A stretch of 6,694 nucleotides of DNA, from positions 1 to 6,694 of the forward strand of contig JAITHH010000204.1 of NCBI GenBank assembly GCA_031280065.1, written 5' to 3'. Every line of letters begins with the position of its first letter. The first letter of the stretch is position 1. Shown here one piece after another: positions 1 through 6,603 of the stretch. The notes beneath the pieces are model-generated. The model had not been told where the DNA came from and did not search any database. It saw nothing but the letters and a program-made list of their open reading frames with translations. The DNA is from Treponema sp. GTDB lineage: Bacteria > Spirochaetota > Spirochaetia > Treponematales > Breznakiellaceae. The position numbers and the translations under genes were made by a program.

Positions 1-1194
1 GGCCCCATGACCGTACCGGTCCACGCCTCCATAAGCGGCGTGGTCAAGAAAATCGAGCCCAGGACCCAGTCGAACAACGCCGAGGGCCTGTGCGTGGTGA
101 TAGAGGCAGGCGTTATTCAGGATACGGCGTTTCTCCCCCCCCTGGATCCCTTTGCCTGCGAGCGGGCAGAAGCCCTAGCCCGGATACGGGACGCCGGCAT
201 CGTGGGCATGGGAGGCGCGGGCTTCCCTTCCCACATCAAACTCTCCCCGCCGCCGGGAAAAACCATCGACCTCATCATTGCCGACGGCGCGGAGTGCGAA
301 CCCTACCTTACCACCGATGAGGCGGTGATGACCGAAAAGCCCCGCCTCTTAATCTTGGGACTCGCCATCGTGATGCGGATTACCGGCGTCAAACGGGCCA
401 TCATCGGCATGGAAGACAACAAAGCCGGCCTCATCCCCATGCTTGAACGGGAAATCCGCCTGGGGAACTATCCCGGCGGAATACAGATAGGGCTCTGCAA
501 GACCCGCTACCCCCAAGGCGGCGAGAAGATGCTCATCACCGCCCTGACCGGGCGGGAAGTGCCCTCCGGCGGCCTGCCCATGGACGCGGGTTGCATCGTA
601 CAGAACGTGGGAACCCTGGCGGCTATCGCCGAAGCCTTTACCCTGGGCAAGCCCCTCATTGACCGGGACCTGACCGTGAGCGGAGGGGCCTGCAAAACCC
701 CCAAGAACATCCGCGCCCCCATCGGCGCGCTGCTCACCGGCCTGCCGCCTGAGTTTATGGAGATCGACTATTCAATCCTGCGGAAAGTTCTATTCGGCGG
801 CCCCATGATGGGTAACGCCGTACCGTCGGCGGAGGTTCCCATTCAAAAAAACACCTCCGGCATCATCCTCATGACCGCCGAAGAGACCGTATTAGACCCC
901 GAAGGCCCCTGCATCCGCTGCGGACGCTGTATCATGAATTGCGCCTGCCGGCTTTCGCCGGTGCTGATGAACCAAGCCCTGGAAGCCGGGGACATGGACG
1001 AGGCGGTAAAGACCGGCCTCTTGGACTGTATCGAGTGCGGGAGCTGCGGCTATGTATGCCCCGCCCGGATACGGCTGGTCCAGCGCTTCCGCATAGGGAA
1101 ACAGCGCTTCAGGATGGCGCAAGCAGCGGCGCAGCAAGCGGCGGCGCAGCAAGCGGCGGCCCAGCGGGCTGCGCTCGCGCCGGTTCAGGGGTAA
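1..1194 (+). CDS. rnfC: RnfC, NADH-binding/iron-sulfur subunit of the Rnf complex (5' partial)
   Basis: RnfC is the cytoplasmic subunit of Rnf that carries FMN and two [4Fe-4S] clusters and exchanges electrons with NAD(H). The frame is open to base 1. The first ATG (base 7) sits just before PVHASISG, which in the family lies well inside the N-terminal barrel-sandwich region, so roughly 60-70 residues are probably missing upstream. Numbering from that ATG, visible motifs are the glycine-rich GIVGMGGAGFPSHIKL (64-79), DGAECEPYLTTD (93-104), YPQGGEK (168-174), NVGT (200-203) and GGPMMG (264-269). Cluster ligands are C302/C305/C308/C312 and C341/C344/C347/C351. The first cluster motif ends CAC rather than the usual CP. 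After the second cluster the protein ends in a short Ala/Gln-rich tail. The stop is 10 bases before the rnfDG start. Identity is secure; only the start is unseen. Confidence 0.95.
   Translation, partial: GPMTVPVHASISGVVKKIEPRTQSNNAEGLCVVIEAGVIQDTAFLPPLDPFACERAEALARIRDAGIVGMGGAGFPSHIKLSPPPGKTIDLIIADGAECEPYLTTDEAVMTEKPRLLILGLAIVMRITGVKRAIIGMEDNKAGLIPMLEREIRLGNYPGGIQIGLCKTRYPQGGEKMLITALTGREVPSGGLPMDAGCIVQNVGTLAAIAEAFTLGKPLIDRDLTVSGGACKTPKNIRAPIGALLTGLPPEFMEIDYSILRKVLFGGPMMGNAVPSAEVPIQKNTSGIILMTAEETVLDPEGPCIRCGRCIMNCACRLSPVLMNQALEAGDMDEAVKTGLLDCIECGSCGYVCPARIRLVQRFRIGKQRFRMAQAAAQQAAAQQAAAQRAALAPVQG
1116..1175 (+). repeat. 15-bp tandem repeat encoding the Ala/Gln tail of RnfC
   Basis: Four 15-base units lie end to end in frame. 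Units 1131-1145 and 1146-1160 are identical (gcagcaagcggcggc). The unit before differs at 3 positions and the one after at 6. They encode a QQAAA-type pentapeptide repeat at about residues 371-390 of RnfC. The unit length is a multiple of three, so copy-number change would lengthen or shorten the tail without breaking the frame. Proteobacterial RnfC proteins also carry long Ala-rich C-terminal repeats; whether this one is related or arose separately cannot be told here. Confidence 0.85.
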
Positions 1195-1199
1195 AGGAG
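1195..1199 (+). promoter_or_regulatory. Ribosome binding site of rnfDG
   Basis: AGGAG lies 5 bases upstream of the ATG at 1205 and overlaps the end of the rnfC stop codon. It fixes that ATG as the start, giving RnfD about 20 hydrophilic residues before the conserved SSPHI segment. Confidence 0.8.
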
Positions 1200-1204
1200 C
1201 GTCT

Positions 1205-2941
1205 ATGGACGAGAACACCGTACAAGCACCATCATCGCCCCGGAATCTTCCGTCTGAGGAACCGCGGCTCCTCTTGCTGGGCTCCAGCCCCCATATCGCC
1301 TCCCCGGCGCATACCCGCTGGATCATGCTGCAAGTGCTCATCGCCCTGGCGCCGGTTACGGTCTTCGGCGTGATCCTCTACGGGATCAGGGCCCTGCTCA
1401 CCATCATCGTGTCCGTGGCCGGGGCTGTCGCCGCGGAAACCCTCTTCCGCTGGATTACCAAGCGGGACATCCGCGTTACCGATCTTTCCGCGGCGGTAAC
1501 CGGTCTGCTCCTGGCCCTGGTTCTCCCCCCGTCCACCCCCCTGTGGATGACCGTCCTGGGCTCGTTCTTCGCGGTAATCGTTGCCAAAGAGTTCTTCGGG
1601 GGCCTGGGCGCGAACATCTTCAACCCCGCGCTTTCGGGAAGGGCCTTCCTCCTGATGAGTTTCCCCGCCGCCCTTACCGCCTGGCATCGGCCTGCGGGAT
1701 TCGCCCCGCTCGCCGATGCGGTCAGCGCCGCAACCCCCCTGGCTATCCTCAGAGCGGGCGGAACCATCGCCGATCTGGGCAAGGACTTCTTCAACGCCGG
1801 ACTGGCGGCATCGGCAGACAAGTGGGCGGTGATACGGACCCTCTTCACCGGCAATCACGGGGGCTGCATCGGCGAATCCTCCATCCTGCTGATCCTCGCA
1901 GGGGCCTTCTACCTCCTGGTACGCAGGATCATCGACTGGCGGGCCCCGCTTGCCATGAGCGCCGCGGCCTTCCTGGGGGCGCAGGTCTTGGGCATGGACC
2001 CCCTTATCGCCATTCTTTCGGGGGGAGTGCTTTTCGGCGCGGTGTTCATGGCCACCGACTACGTATCCGCGCCGGTAACCCCCAAAGGCCGCCTGGTATT
2101 CGGCTTCGGCGCGGGGCTTATCACCATCCTCATCAGGAAATGGGGGAACTACCCGGAAGGCGTTACCTACGGCATCCTGATCATGAACGCCGTAACGCCC
2201 TTCCTGAACCGGCTGCTGAACCGGAAATACGGCTTCGTCCCCAAGGCGGCAAAAGCCGCTCCCCCAGCCCCGGAACAGCGGGGCGTCAAGGGGATGCTGC
2301 GGCTCGGCGCGGTCTTGGCCCTCTACGCTTCCGCCGCCTGCGCGGGACTCGCCCTGGTCTATTCCGGCACCGCGGAGATCATCAAGAAGCAGGAAGCCCA
2401 GGCGGATAATGACGCCCTGTTGAGCTTCTTCCCGGAAATGGACAGCTTTGAAAAGATCGATAATAAGGAAGAAATCATCTCCAGCCCTGATCCGCAGGTG
2501 CAGTTTGAAGCCCAGTACGTGGCCCGGCGGGGGACGGACATCGTCGGCGCGGCCATCAGAGCCTCGCGGGGGAGTTACGGCGGGCCCATCACCGTGCTGA
2601 CCGGCGTGAACGCGGGAGGCACGATCAGCGGGGTGAAGATACTGGCCCACAAGGACACCCCGGGCCTGGGGGCAAATGCCGCCTCGCCTGCGTACTATGT
2701 GGATAAGGCGAAAAAAATCACCTTTTACGGACAGTTTGCCGGGAAATCCGCCGGTGATCCGTTCCAGGTAAAAGAGGACGTGGCGGCGATTACCGCGTCC
2801 ACTATCACCAGCCGGGCGGTCGCCCAGACGGTCAAAGCGTCCGGCGCGGCGGCGGGCGCATGGCTCTCCGGCGGAACCCTGGAAGGCTACGTGGACGGGG
2901 CTTCCGGGGCCAGCGAAACCGGCGCGGGAGGTGAACTATGA
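1205..2941 (+). CDS. RnfD-RnfG fusion, covalent-FMN membrane flavoprotein of Rnf
   Basis: This single 578-residue frame joins two normally separate Rnf subunits. Residues about 25-345 are RnfD: LGSSPHI (25-31), about ten hydrophobic segments (for example 38-60, 94-110, 112-131, 224-243, 266-286, 320-338), and DAVSAATPLA (171-180), where T177 matches the threonine that carries covalent FMN. Residues about 350-359 form a short Ala/Pro linker. Residues about 361-565 are RnfG: one membrane anchor (about 364-387), GGPITVLTGV (459-468), HKDTPGLG (482-489) and TASTITSRAV (530-539), with T533 at the FMN-threonine position. Known RnfD has cytoplasmic termini and RnfG enters from the cytoplasm, so the fusion keeps both topologies. 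No stop or frameshift occurs at the join. An in-frame ATG at 2294 has no well-spaced ribosome binding site. The stop overlaps the rnfE start. The domain calls are firm; that the product stays one chain is inferred. Confidence 0.95.
   Translation: MDENTVQAPSSPRNLPSEEPRLLLLGSSPHIASPAHTRWIMLQVLIALAPVTVFGVILYGIRALLTIIVSVAGAVAAETLFRWITKRDIRVTDLSAAVTGLLLALVLPPSTPLWMTVLGSFFAVIVAKEFFGGLGANIFNPALSGRAFLLMSFPAALTAWHRPAGFAPLADAVSAATPLAILRAGGTIADLGKDFFNAGLAASADKWAVIRTLFTGNHGGCIGESSILLILAGAFYLLVRRIIDWRAPLAMSAAAFLGAQVLGMDPLIAILSGGVLFGAVFMATDYVSAPVTPKGRLVFGFGAGLITILIRKWGNYPEGVTYGILIMNAVTPFLNRLLNRKYGFVPKAAKAAPPAPEQRGVKGMLRLGAVLALYASAACAGLALVYSGTAEIIKKQEAQADNDALLSFFPEMDSFEKIDNKEEIISSPDPQVQFEAQYVARRGTDIVGAAIRASRGSYGGPITVLTGVNAGGTISGVKILAHKDTPGLGANAASPAYYVDKAKKITFYGQFAGKSAGDPFQVKEDVAAITASTITSRAVAQTVKASGAAAGAWLSGGTLEGYVDGASGASETGAGGEL
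2927..2933 (+). promoter_or_regulatory. Ribosome binding site of rnfE
   Basis: GGAGGTG lies 4 bases before the ATG at 2938, inside the last codons of rnfDG. Together with the ATGA stop/start overlap it sets the rnfE start and suggests translational coupling. Confidence 0.8.
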
Positions 2942-3621
2942 AGCGGCTGCTATCCTTTCTGCGGCTGATCCGGCTGCCGGCCCTGCCGTCGGCAAGGCCG
3001 TTGGCCTTGCCGGGCCAATTTGTCAACGGGCTGGTACGGGAGAATCCCCTGCTCATGCTGATGATAGGGCTCTGTTCCGCCCTGGCGGTAACCACCGCGA
3101 TGGCCAACGGGATCGGTATGGGCGCGTCCATGACCTTTGTGCTGCTCATGTCGGAGCTGGTGATCAGCGTCTTCCGCAAGCGCATACCCAGCGCGGTGCG
3201 GATACCGGTGTTCATCATCATCATCGCCGCGTTTACCACGGTCATCGATTATGTGCTCAAAGCCTGGTTCCCCAGCCTGTCCAAGGACATGGGGGTCTTC
3301 ATCCCCCTGATCGTGGTCAACTGTATCATCATGGGCCGGGTGGAGGGCTTTGCCTCCAAGAAGCCCGTGCGGGAGGTGATTCCCGATGCGCTGGGCATGG
3401 GGCTGGGCTATACCTGGGTGCTGACGGGGATCGCCGCGGTCCGGGAGCTGCTGGGGAACGGAACGCTCCTGGGCTTTGCCGTGATGCCCGAATCCTACAC
3501 GCCAATCCTCTTCTTTGTCCTGCCGCCGGGGGGTTTCTTTGTATTCGCCCTGTTCATCAGCCTGAATATCTTTATCAAGTCCCGGCAAAAACCGGCCAAA
3601 TCCCCCGGAGGCGCGGCATGA
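2938..3621 (+). CDS. rnfE: RnfE, integral membrane subunit of the Rnf complex
   Basis: RnfE pairs with its homologue RnfA in the membrane; structures of Rnf and the related Nqr show a [2Fe-2S] cluster held between the two by a pair of cysteines from each. This 227-residue protein has the family signatures NGLVRENP (30-37), GLCSALAVTT (44-53), NGIGMGASMTFVL (57-69), IPSAVRIPVFI (83-93), FIPLIVVNCIIMGRVEGFASKK (starting at 121) and VRELLGNGTLLG near the end. C46 and C129 are the expected cluster ligands. The residue after C46 is Ser, where the family commonly has Pro (GLCP). Six or so hydrophobic segments are visible. It starts in an ATGA overlap with rnfDG and ends in an ATGA overlap with rnfA, so the three are likely translationally coupled. 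The length is normal for the family. Confidence 0.96.
   Translation: MKRLLSFLRLIRLPALPSARPLALPGQFVNGLVRENPLLMLMIGLCSALAVTTAMANGIGMGASMTFVLLMSELVISVFRKRIPSAVRIPVFIIIIAAFTTVIDYVLKAWFPSLSKDMGVFIPLIVVNCIIMGRVEGFASKKPVREVIPDALGMGLGYTWVLTGIAAVRELLGNGTLLGFAVMPESYTPILFFVLPPGGFFVFALFISLNIFIKSRQKPAKSPGGAA
3607..3611 (+). promoter_or_regulatory. Ribosome binding site of rnfA
   Basis: GGAGG lies 6 bases before the ATG at 3618 within the end of rnfE. It decides the rnfA start, because the same frame is open far upstream (to 2931) as a meaningless shadow of rnfE. Confidence 0.8.
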
Positions 3622-4193
3622 CCCTGTTTAAAATCTTCATTTCGGCCTTCCTAATCGACAATGTGGTCCTGATGCGCTTCCTGGCCCTGTGCCCCTTTAT
3701 CGGGATGAGCGCTGACGAGGACAAGGCGGCGGGCATGGGGCTGGCGGTAACCTTTGTAACGGTGCTGGCCACCGCGGTTACCTGGCCGCTGTACCGCTTC
3801 GTGCTGGAGCCCCTGGGCCTGGAATTCCTGCAAATCCTCGCGTTTATCCTGGTTATCGCCGCGCTGGTCCAGTTGGTGGAATTCTACCTTAAGAAAACAG
3901 CCCCTGGCCTCTACGGGTCTATGGGCATCTACCTGGCCCTGATTACCACTAACTGCGCTATCCTGGCGGTTACCTTTGACGTGATTTCCAACGGCTATAA
4001 CTTGATCGAGTCTTTGGTCTATGCGGTTGGGGTGGCCCTGGGCTTTATGCTGTCCCTGCTGCTCCTTTCGGGGATCAGGCGGCGGATAAAGATCAGCCCC
4101 ATCCCTTCCTTTCTAAAGGGTACGCCGATCCTGTTTGTAACGGCGGCGCTGCTGTCCATGGCCTTTATGGGCTTCTCCGGGCTGGTCAAGTGA
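3618..4193 (+). CDS. rnfA: RnfA, integral membrane subunit of the Rnf complex
   Basis: RnfA is the homologous partner of RnfE, inserted in the opposite orientation, and helps hold the membrane-embedded [2Fe-2S] cluster that passes electrons across the membrane. The 191-residue product begins MTLFKIFISAFLIDNVVLMR and carries FLALCPFIGMS (21-31) with C25, and ITTNCAIL (109-116) with C113; these are the expected cluster ligands. Most relatives have Gly where A23 stands. About six hydrophobic segments fill the sequence, with a basic RRRIK stretch in a late loop. The length is typical. The start was chosen from the ribosome binding site, the ATGA overlap with rnfE and the match to the RnfA N terminus; the upstream open frame does not resemble any Rnf protein. 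Confidence 0.96.
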   Translation: MTLFKIFISAFLIDNVVLMRFLALCPFIGMSADEDKAAGMGLAVTFVTVLATAVTWPLYRFVLEPLGLEFLQILAFILVIAALVQLVEFYLKKTAPGLYGSMGIYLALITTNCAILAVTFDVISNGYNLIESLVYAVGVALGFMLSLLLLSGIRRRIKISPIPSFLKGTPILFVTAALLSMAFMGFSGLVK

Positions 4194-4202
4194 GGGAAGC
4201 GA

Positions 4203-4207
4203 GGGAG
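4203..4207 (+). promoter_or_regulatory. Ribosome binding site of rnfB
   Basis: GGGAG lies 5 bases before the ATG at 4213, in the 19-base gap after rnfA. A second purine run (AGGA) abuts the ATG but is too close to act as the main site. Confidence 0.7.
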
Positions 4208-4212
4208 CAGGA

Positions 4213-5013
4213 ATGAATATCATCTTATTAACCGCCATTTTTGCCGCGCTGCTGGCCTTTGCCCTAGGAACGGCGCTGGGATTCTTCCGGGAGTTTTTCG
4301 CCGTGGCCGAAGACCCGCTCAAAGGCAAGATACGGGAGGCGCTGCCCGGCGCGAACTGCGGGGCCTGCGGCTTTCCCGGCTGCGATGGCTACGCCGCCGC
4401 GGTGGCCGGGGGGCAGGCGGACATCAATCGCTGCACGGTGGGCGGCGCGGATACCGCGGCGCGGCTTTCCGTGCTGACCGGGGCGGCGGCGGAGGTTGTG
4501 CCGGTTGTCGCGGTACTGGCCTGCCAAGGTTCCCGCGAACACGCCCCCCCCAGGGGAGAGTACACCGGCCTCCAGACCTGCCGGGGCGCAAAACTCGCGG
4601 CGGGGAGTACGAAGCTCTGTACGTGGGGCTGTCTGGGCTTTGGGGACTGCGCTGCGGTGTGCCAATTCGGCGCGCTGGCCATGGGCGAAGACGGGCTTCC
4701 CCGCGTAGACCGGGACAAATGTTCGGGCTGTAAGCGCTGTATTCTTGAATGTCCCCAGCGCCTGCTCCAGGAAGTTCCCCGTGACCGGCGGGGGGCTATC
4801 GCGCTCTGCTCCAACCGGAATCCCGTCAAAGGCATGGTGCTGAAGACCTGCAAGACCGGCTGTATCAAATGCGGGCTCTGCGTCAAGGTCTGCCCTGAAA
4901 AGTGCATTACCCTGGAAAACGGCGTTCCCCAAGTGGACTACAGCGTGTGCAGCGCCTGCGGGACCTGTGTGTCCAAATGCCCCACAAAAGTATTGAACCT
5001 GTTGAGCCTCTAG
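4213..5013 (+). CDS. rnfB: RnfB, multi-cluster ferredoxin-accepting subunit of the Rnf complex
   Basis: RnfB is the entry point for electrons from ferredoxin. The 266-residue protein has an N-terminal membrane anchor (about 3-25), then a four-cysteine Fe-S domain (C49, C52, C57, C74). Next comes the clostridial-type middle region, with C104 and C123 and two cluster motifs: C136/C140/C146/C150 and C170/C173/C176/C180. A second ferredoxin-like pair follows at C217/C220/C223/C227 and C246/C249/C252/C256. That predicts five [4Fe-4S] clusters, against three in the shorter proteobacterial RnfB (about 190 residues). Further cysteines (C199, C213, C231) are not assigned. As the last rnf gene it follows rnfA by 19 bases, and its stop is one base before the ATPase gene. 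Sequence motifs match the clostridial RnfB type well, so identity is secure. Cluster number is inferred from motifs. Confidence 0.96.
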   Translation: MNIILLTAIFAALLAFALGTALGFFREFFAVAEDPLKGKIREALPGANCGACGFPGCDGYAAAVAGGQADINRCTVGGADTAARLSVLTGAAAEVVPVVAVLACQGSREHAPPRGEYTGLQTCRGAKLAAGSTKLCTWGCLGFGDCAAVCQFGALAMGEDGLPRVDRDKCSGCKRCILECPQRLLQEVPRDRRGAIALCSNRNPVKGMVLKTCKTGCIKCGLCVKVCPEKCITLENGVPQVDYSVCSACGTCVSKCPTKVLNLLSL

Positions 5014-5014
5014 C

Positions 5015-6454
5015 ATGACCGAAAGTATCTATACGGTTCTGGCTGATATTACCGGAATCTCCCTGTTTTCGGAGTTGAAGGAACACCCGCTCATCGCCGC
5101 GTTCAGGAATTTGCTGGAGGACTTGGCCGGGGAAGAAGACGATGATCCGGTGTTCAGCATGATGGAGGAGGCCCTGGACGTTGTGCATGACTGGGCGTTC
5201 TTTTCCGAGGCTTTTGTCCGCTATCAGCGGGGCTACTCGTTCTATCTGACCCTGGCCTATCTGACCATGACCGACGATAACCCCTATACCCGCGCCGCCG
5301 AAGCCCAGAAAACCCTGCCGCCGGTCCTCTTGGCCATGGCAAAGACCGATCTTGCCCGCCTGGGCCGCATCGCTTCCTTTCCGATCCACAACCTGGGCTT
5401 CCACATCGCCGAGTTCTTACGCAAGGCTTCTCTGGAGCAGTTGGCCCAAAACATCGAGGAGGAATCACGGGTGCTCTGGGCTGCGGAGGGGAAGAAACAC
5501 CAGGCCGAAGGCGCGGACGCGCTGCTCCGGCTGTTCCCGGAAGATTCCGCCTGGAGCGCTTCGCTTGCCTCTTTGACGGAATACATACACGCCACAGGCG
5601 CGGGGCTTTTGGGGCTCCACAGCGCCTTTTACTGGATGCCCCCGGATTTGCCCCTTGCGGGCATCCCGCTTGGGCCGGGCCCGGATGCCGCGCCGGCTTT
5701 CTTCCTCTCGCCCATATACAACCCGGACCCGGTACGGCTTGCGGACCTCTGCGGCTATGAAGATCAGCGTGCGGTGGTGATCGCCAATACCCGCCGGTTC
5801 CTCGAAGGGAAGCCCGCCAACAACCTCCTCCTCTACGGCGACCGGGGAACCGGGAAGTCCGCAACGGTGAAAGCGGTGTGCGGGGAGTTTGCCGGGGAGG
5901 GGCTCAAACTGGTGGAGATACACAAATCCGGTCTTGACCAGCTTTCCGGCGCCCTTTCGGTCCTAGGCTCGCGGCCCCAGCGTTTCGTCATCTTCATCGA
6001 TGATCTTTCGTTTGAAAGCGCTGATGATTCCTTCCGCGGCCTGAAGGCCCTGCTGGAGGGAAGCGCCGGGGCCCGGCCTCCGAACACGGTGATCTACGCG
6101 ACCAGCAACCGCCGTCATCTGGTGCACGAGCGGGCTTCCGGCCAGCCGTCCGGGGAGCCTCGCGCCTTCGACACGGTACAGGAGCAGCTCTCCCTAGCGG
6201 ATCGTTTTGGCCTTACGGTGATTTTCAGCGCTCCCGCTCAAGATGAATACCTGCGGATAGCGGAATTCATCGCGGAACGGCGCGGCCTCTTCAACGGGCT
6301 TCCAGACCGCCAGGCTGCGGTGCGGCGCTTCCGTGAAAACGCCATCCGCTGGGAGCGCTGGTTCAATGGCCGTTCCCCCCGGACCGCGGCGCAGTACGTT
6401 GATTGGGCGGCGGGCGGCGCGGGTTTTCCGTGGGAAGCGGCCCTGCTCGCCTAA
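5015..6454 (+). CDS. DUF815-family AAA+ ATPase with helical N-terminal domain
   Basis: A 479-residue soluble protein with no signal peptide or clear membrane segment. Residues 1 to about 220 look mostly helical and match nothing I can name; they include an acidic patch (GEEDDDP, 39-45). Residues about 235-455 are a P-loop ATPase: Walker A GDRGTGKS (275-282), Walker B FVIFIDD (324-330), a sensor-1-like YATSN (361-365), and LSLADRFGL (392-400), whose conserved Arg is a hallmark of the DUF815 (PF05673) family. The family is widespread in bacteria and, as far as I know, has no settled function. The start is one base after the rnfB stop, with only a weak TGAG before it, so translation probably depends on ribosomes finishing rnfB. 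This linkage suggests, but does not show, a role in Rnf assembly or upkeep. Confidence 0.88.
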   Translation: MTESIYTVLADITGISLFSELKEHPLIAAFRNLLEDLAGEEDDDPVFSMMEEALDVVHDWAFFSEAFVRYQRGYSFYLTLAYLTMTDDNPYTRAAEAQKTLPPVLLAMAKTDLARLGRIASFPIHNLGFHIAEFLRKASLEQLAQNIEEESRVLWAAEGKKHQAEGADALLRLFPEDSAWSASLASLTEYIHATGAGLLGLHSAFYWMPPDLPLAGIPLGPGPDAAPAFFLSPIYNPDPVRLADLCGYEDQRAVVIANTRRFLEGKPANNLLLYGDRGTGKSATVKAVCGEFAGEGLKLVEIHKSGLDQLSGALSVLGSRPQRFVIFIDDLSFESADDSFRGLKALLEGSAGARPPNTVIYATSNRRHLVHERASGQPSGEPRAFDTVQEQLSLADRFGLTVIFSAPAQDEYLRIAEFIAERRGLFNGLPDRQAAVRRFRENAIRWERWFNGRSPRTAAQYVDWAAGGAGFPWEAALLA

Positions 6455-6460
6455 GGAACC

Positions 6461-6483
6461 GCTGAATAAATGGTATTTTCAGC
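6461..6483 (+). terminator. Weak stem-loop just after the ATPase gene
   Basis: GCTGAA (6461-6466) can pair with TTCAGC (6478-6483) around an 11-base loop, 6 bases after the stop codon. The position suits an operon terminator, but the stem is only 6 bp and no run of T follows, so this is not a standard intrinsic terminator. Confidence 0.25.
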
Positions 6484-6531
6484 AAGGCTGTATTGTTTGT
6501 AGAGAAAACACCGGCTGAGAAACGGAAAAGC

Positions 6532-6603
6532 ACCCCTTACCGGCCCATTTGCGGTACTATCCAGATTTTTAAGCCCTCTCCGCGCTCCCATTGTACCCCT
6601 TAC
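6532..6603. repeat. Pair of 9-bp direct repeats in the non-coding tail
   Basis: ACCCCTTAC occurs at 6532-6540 and again at 6595-6603, a spacing of 63 bases between starts. Both copies are followed by sequence containing GG. Nothing else ties them to a known element; chance is possible in GC-rich DNA. Confidence 0.35.

Noticed and set aside
7..9. ATG at base 7 as the true start of rnfC
   Set aside because: It falls inside the conserved N-terminal region just before PVHASISG, and the frame stays open to the window edge, so the gene begins upstream.
1232..2650. Long open frame of 472 residues on the - strand
   Set aside because: It lies wholly antisense to rnfDG, its translation is Gly/Arg/Asp/Gln-rich with no family features, and long antisense frames are expected in GC-biased genes.
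2931..3617. N-terminal extension of the rnfA frame, giving a 420-residue protein
   Set aside because: These residues are an out-of-frame reading of rnfE, rich in Gly/Arg/His, with no membrane segments. rnfA has its own ribosome binding site and ATG at 3618.
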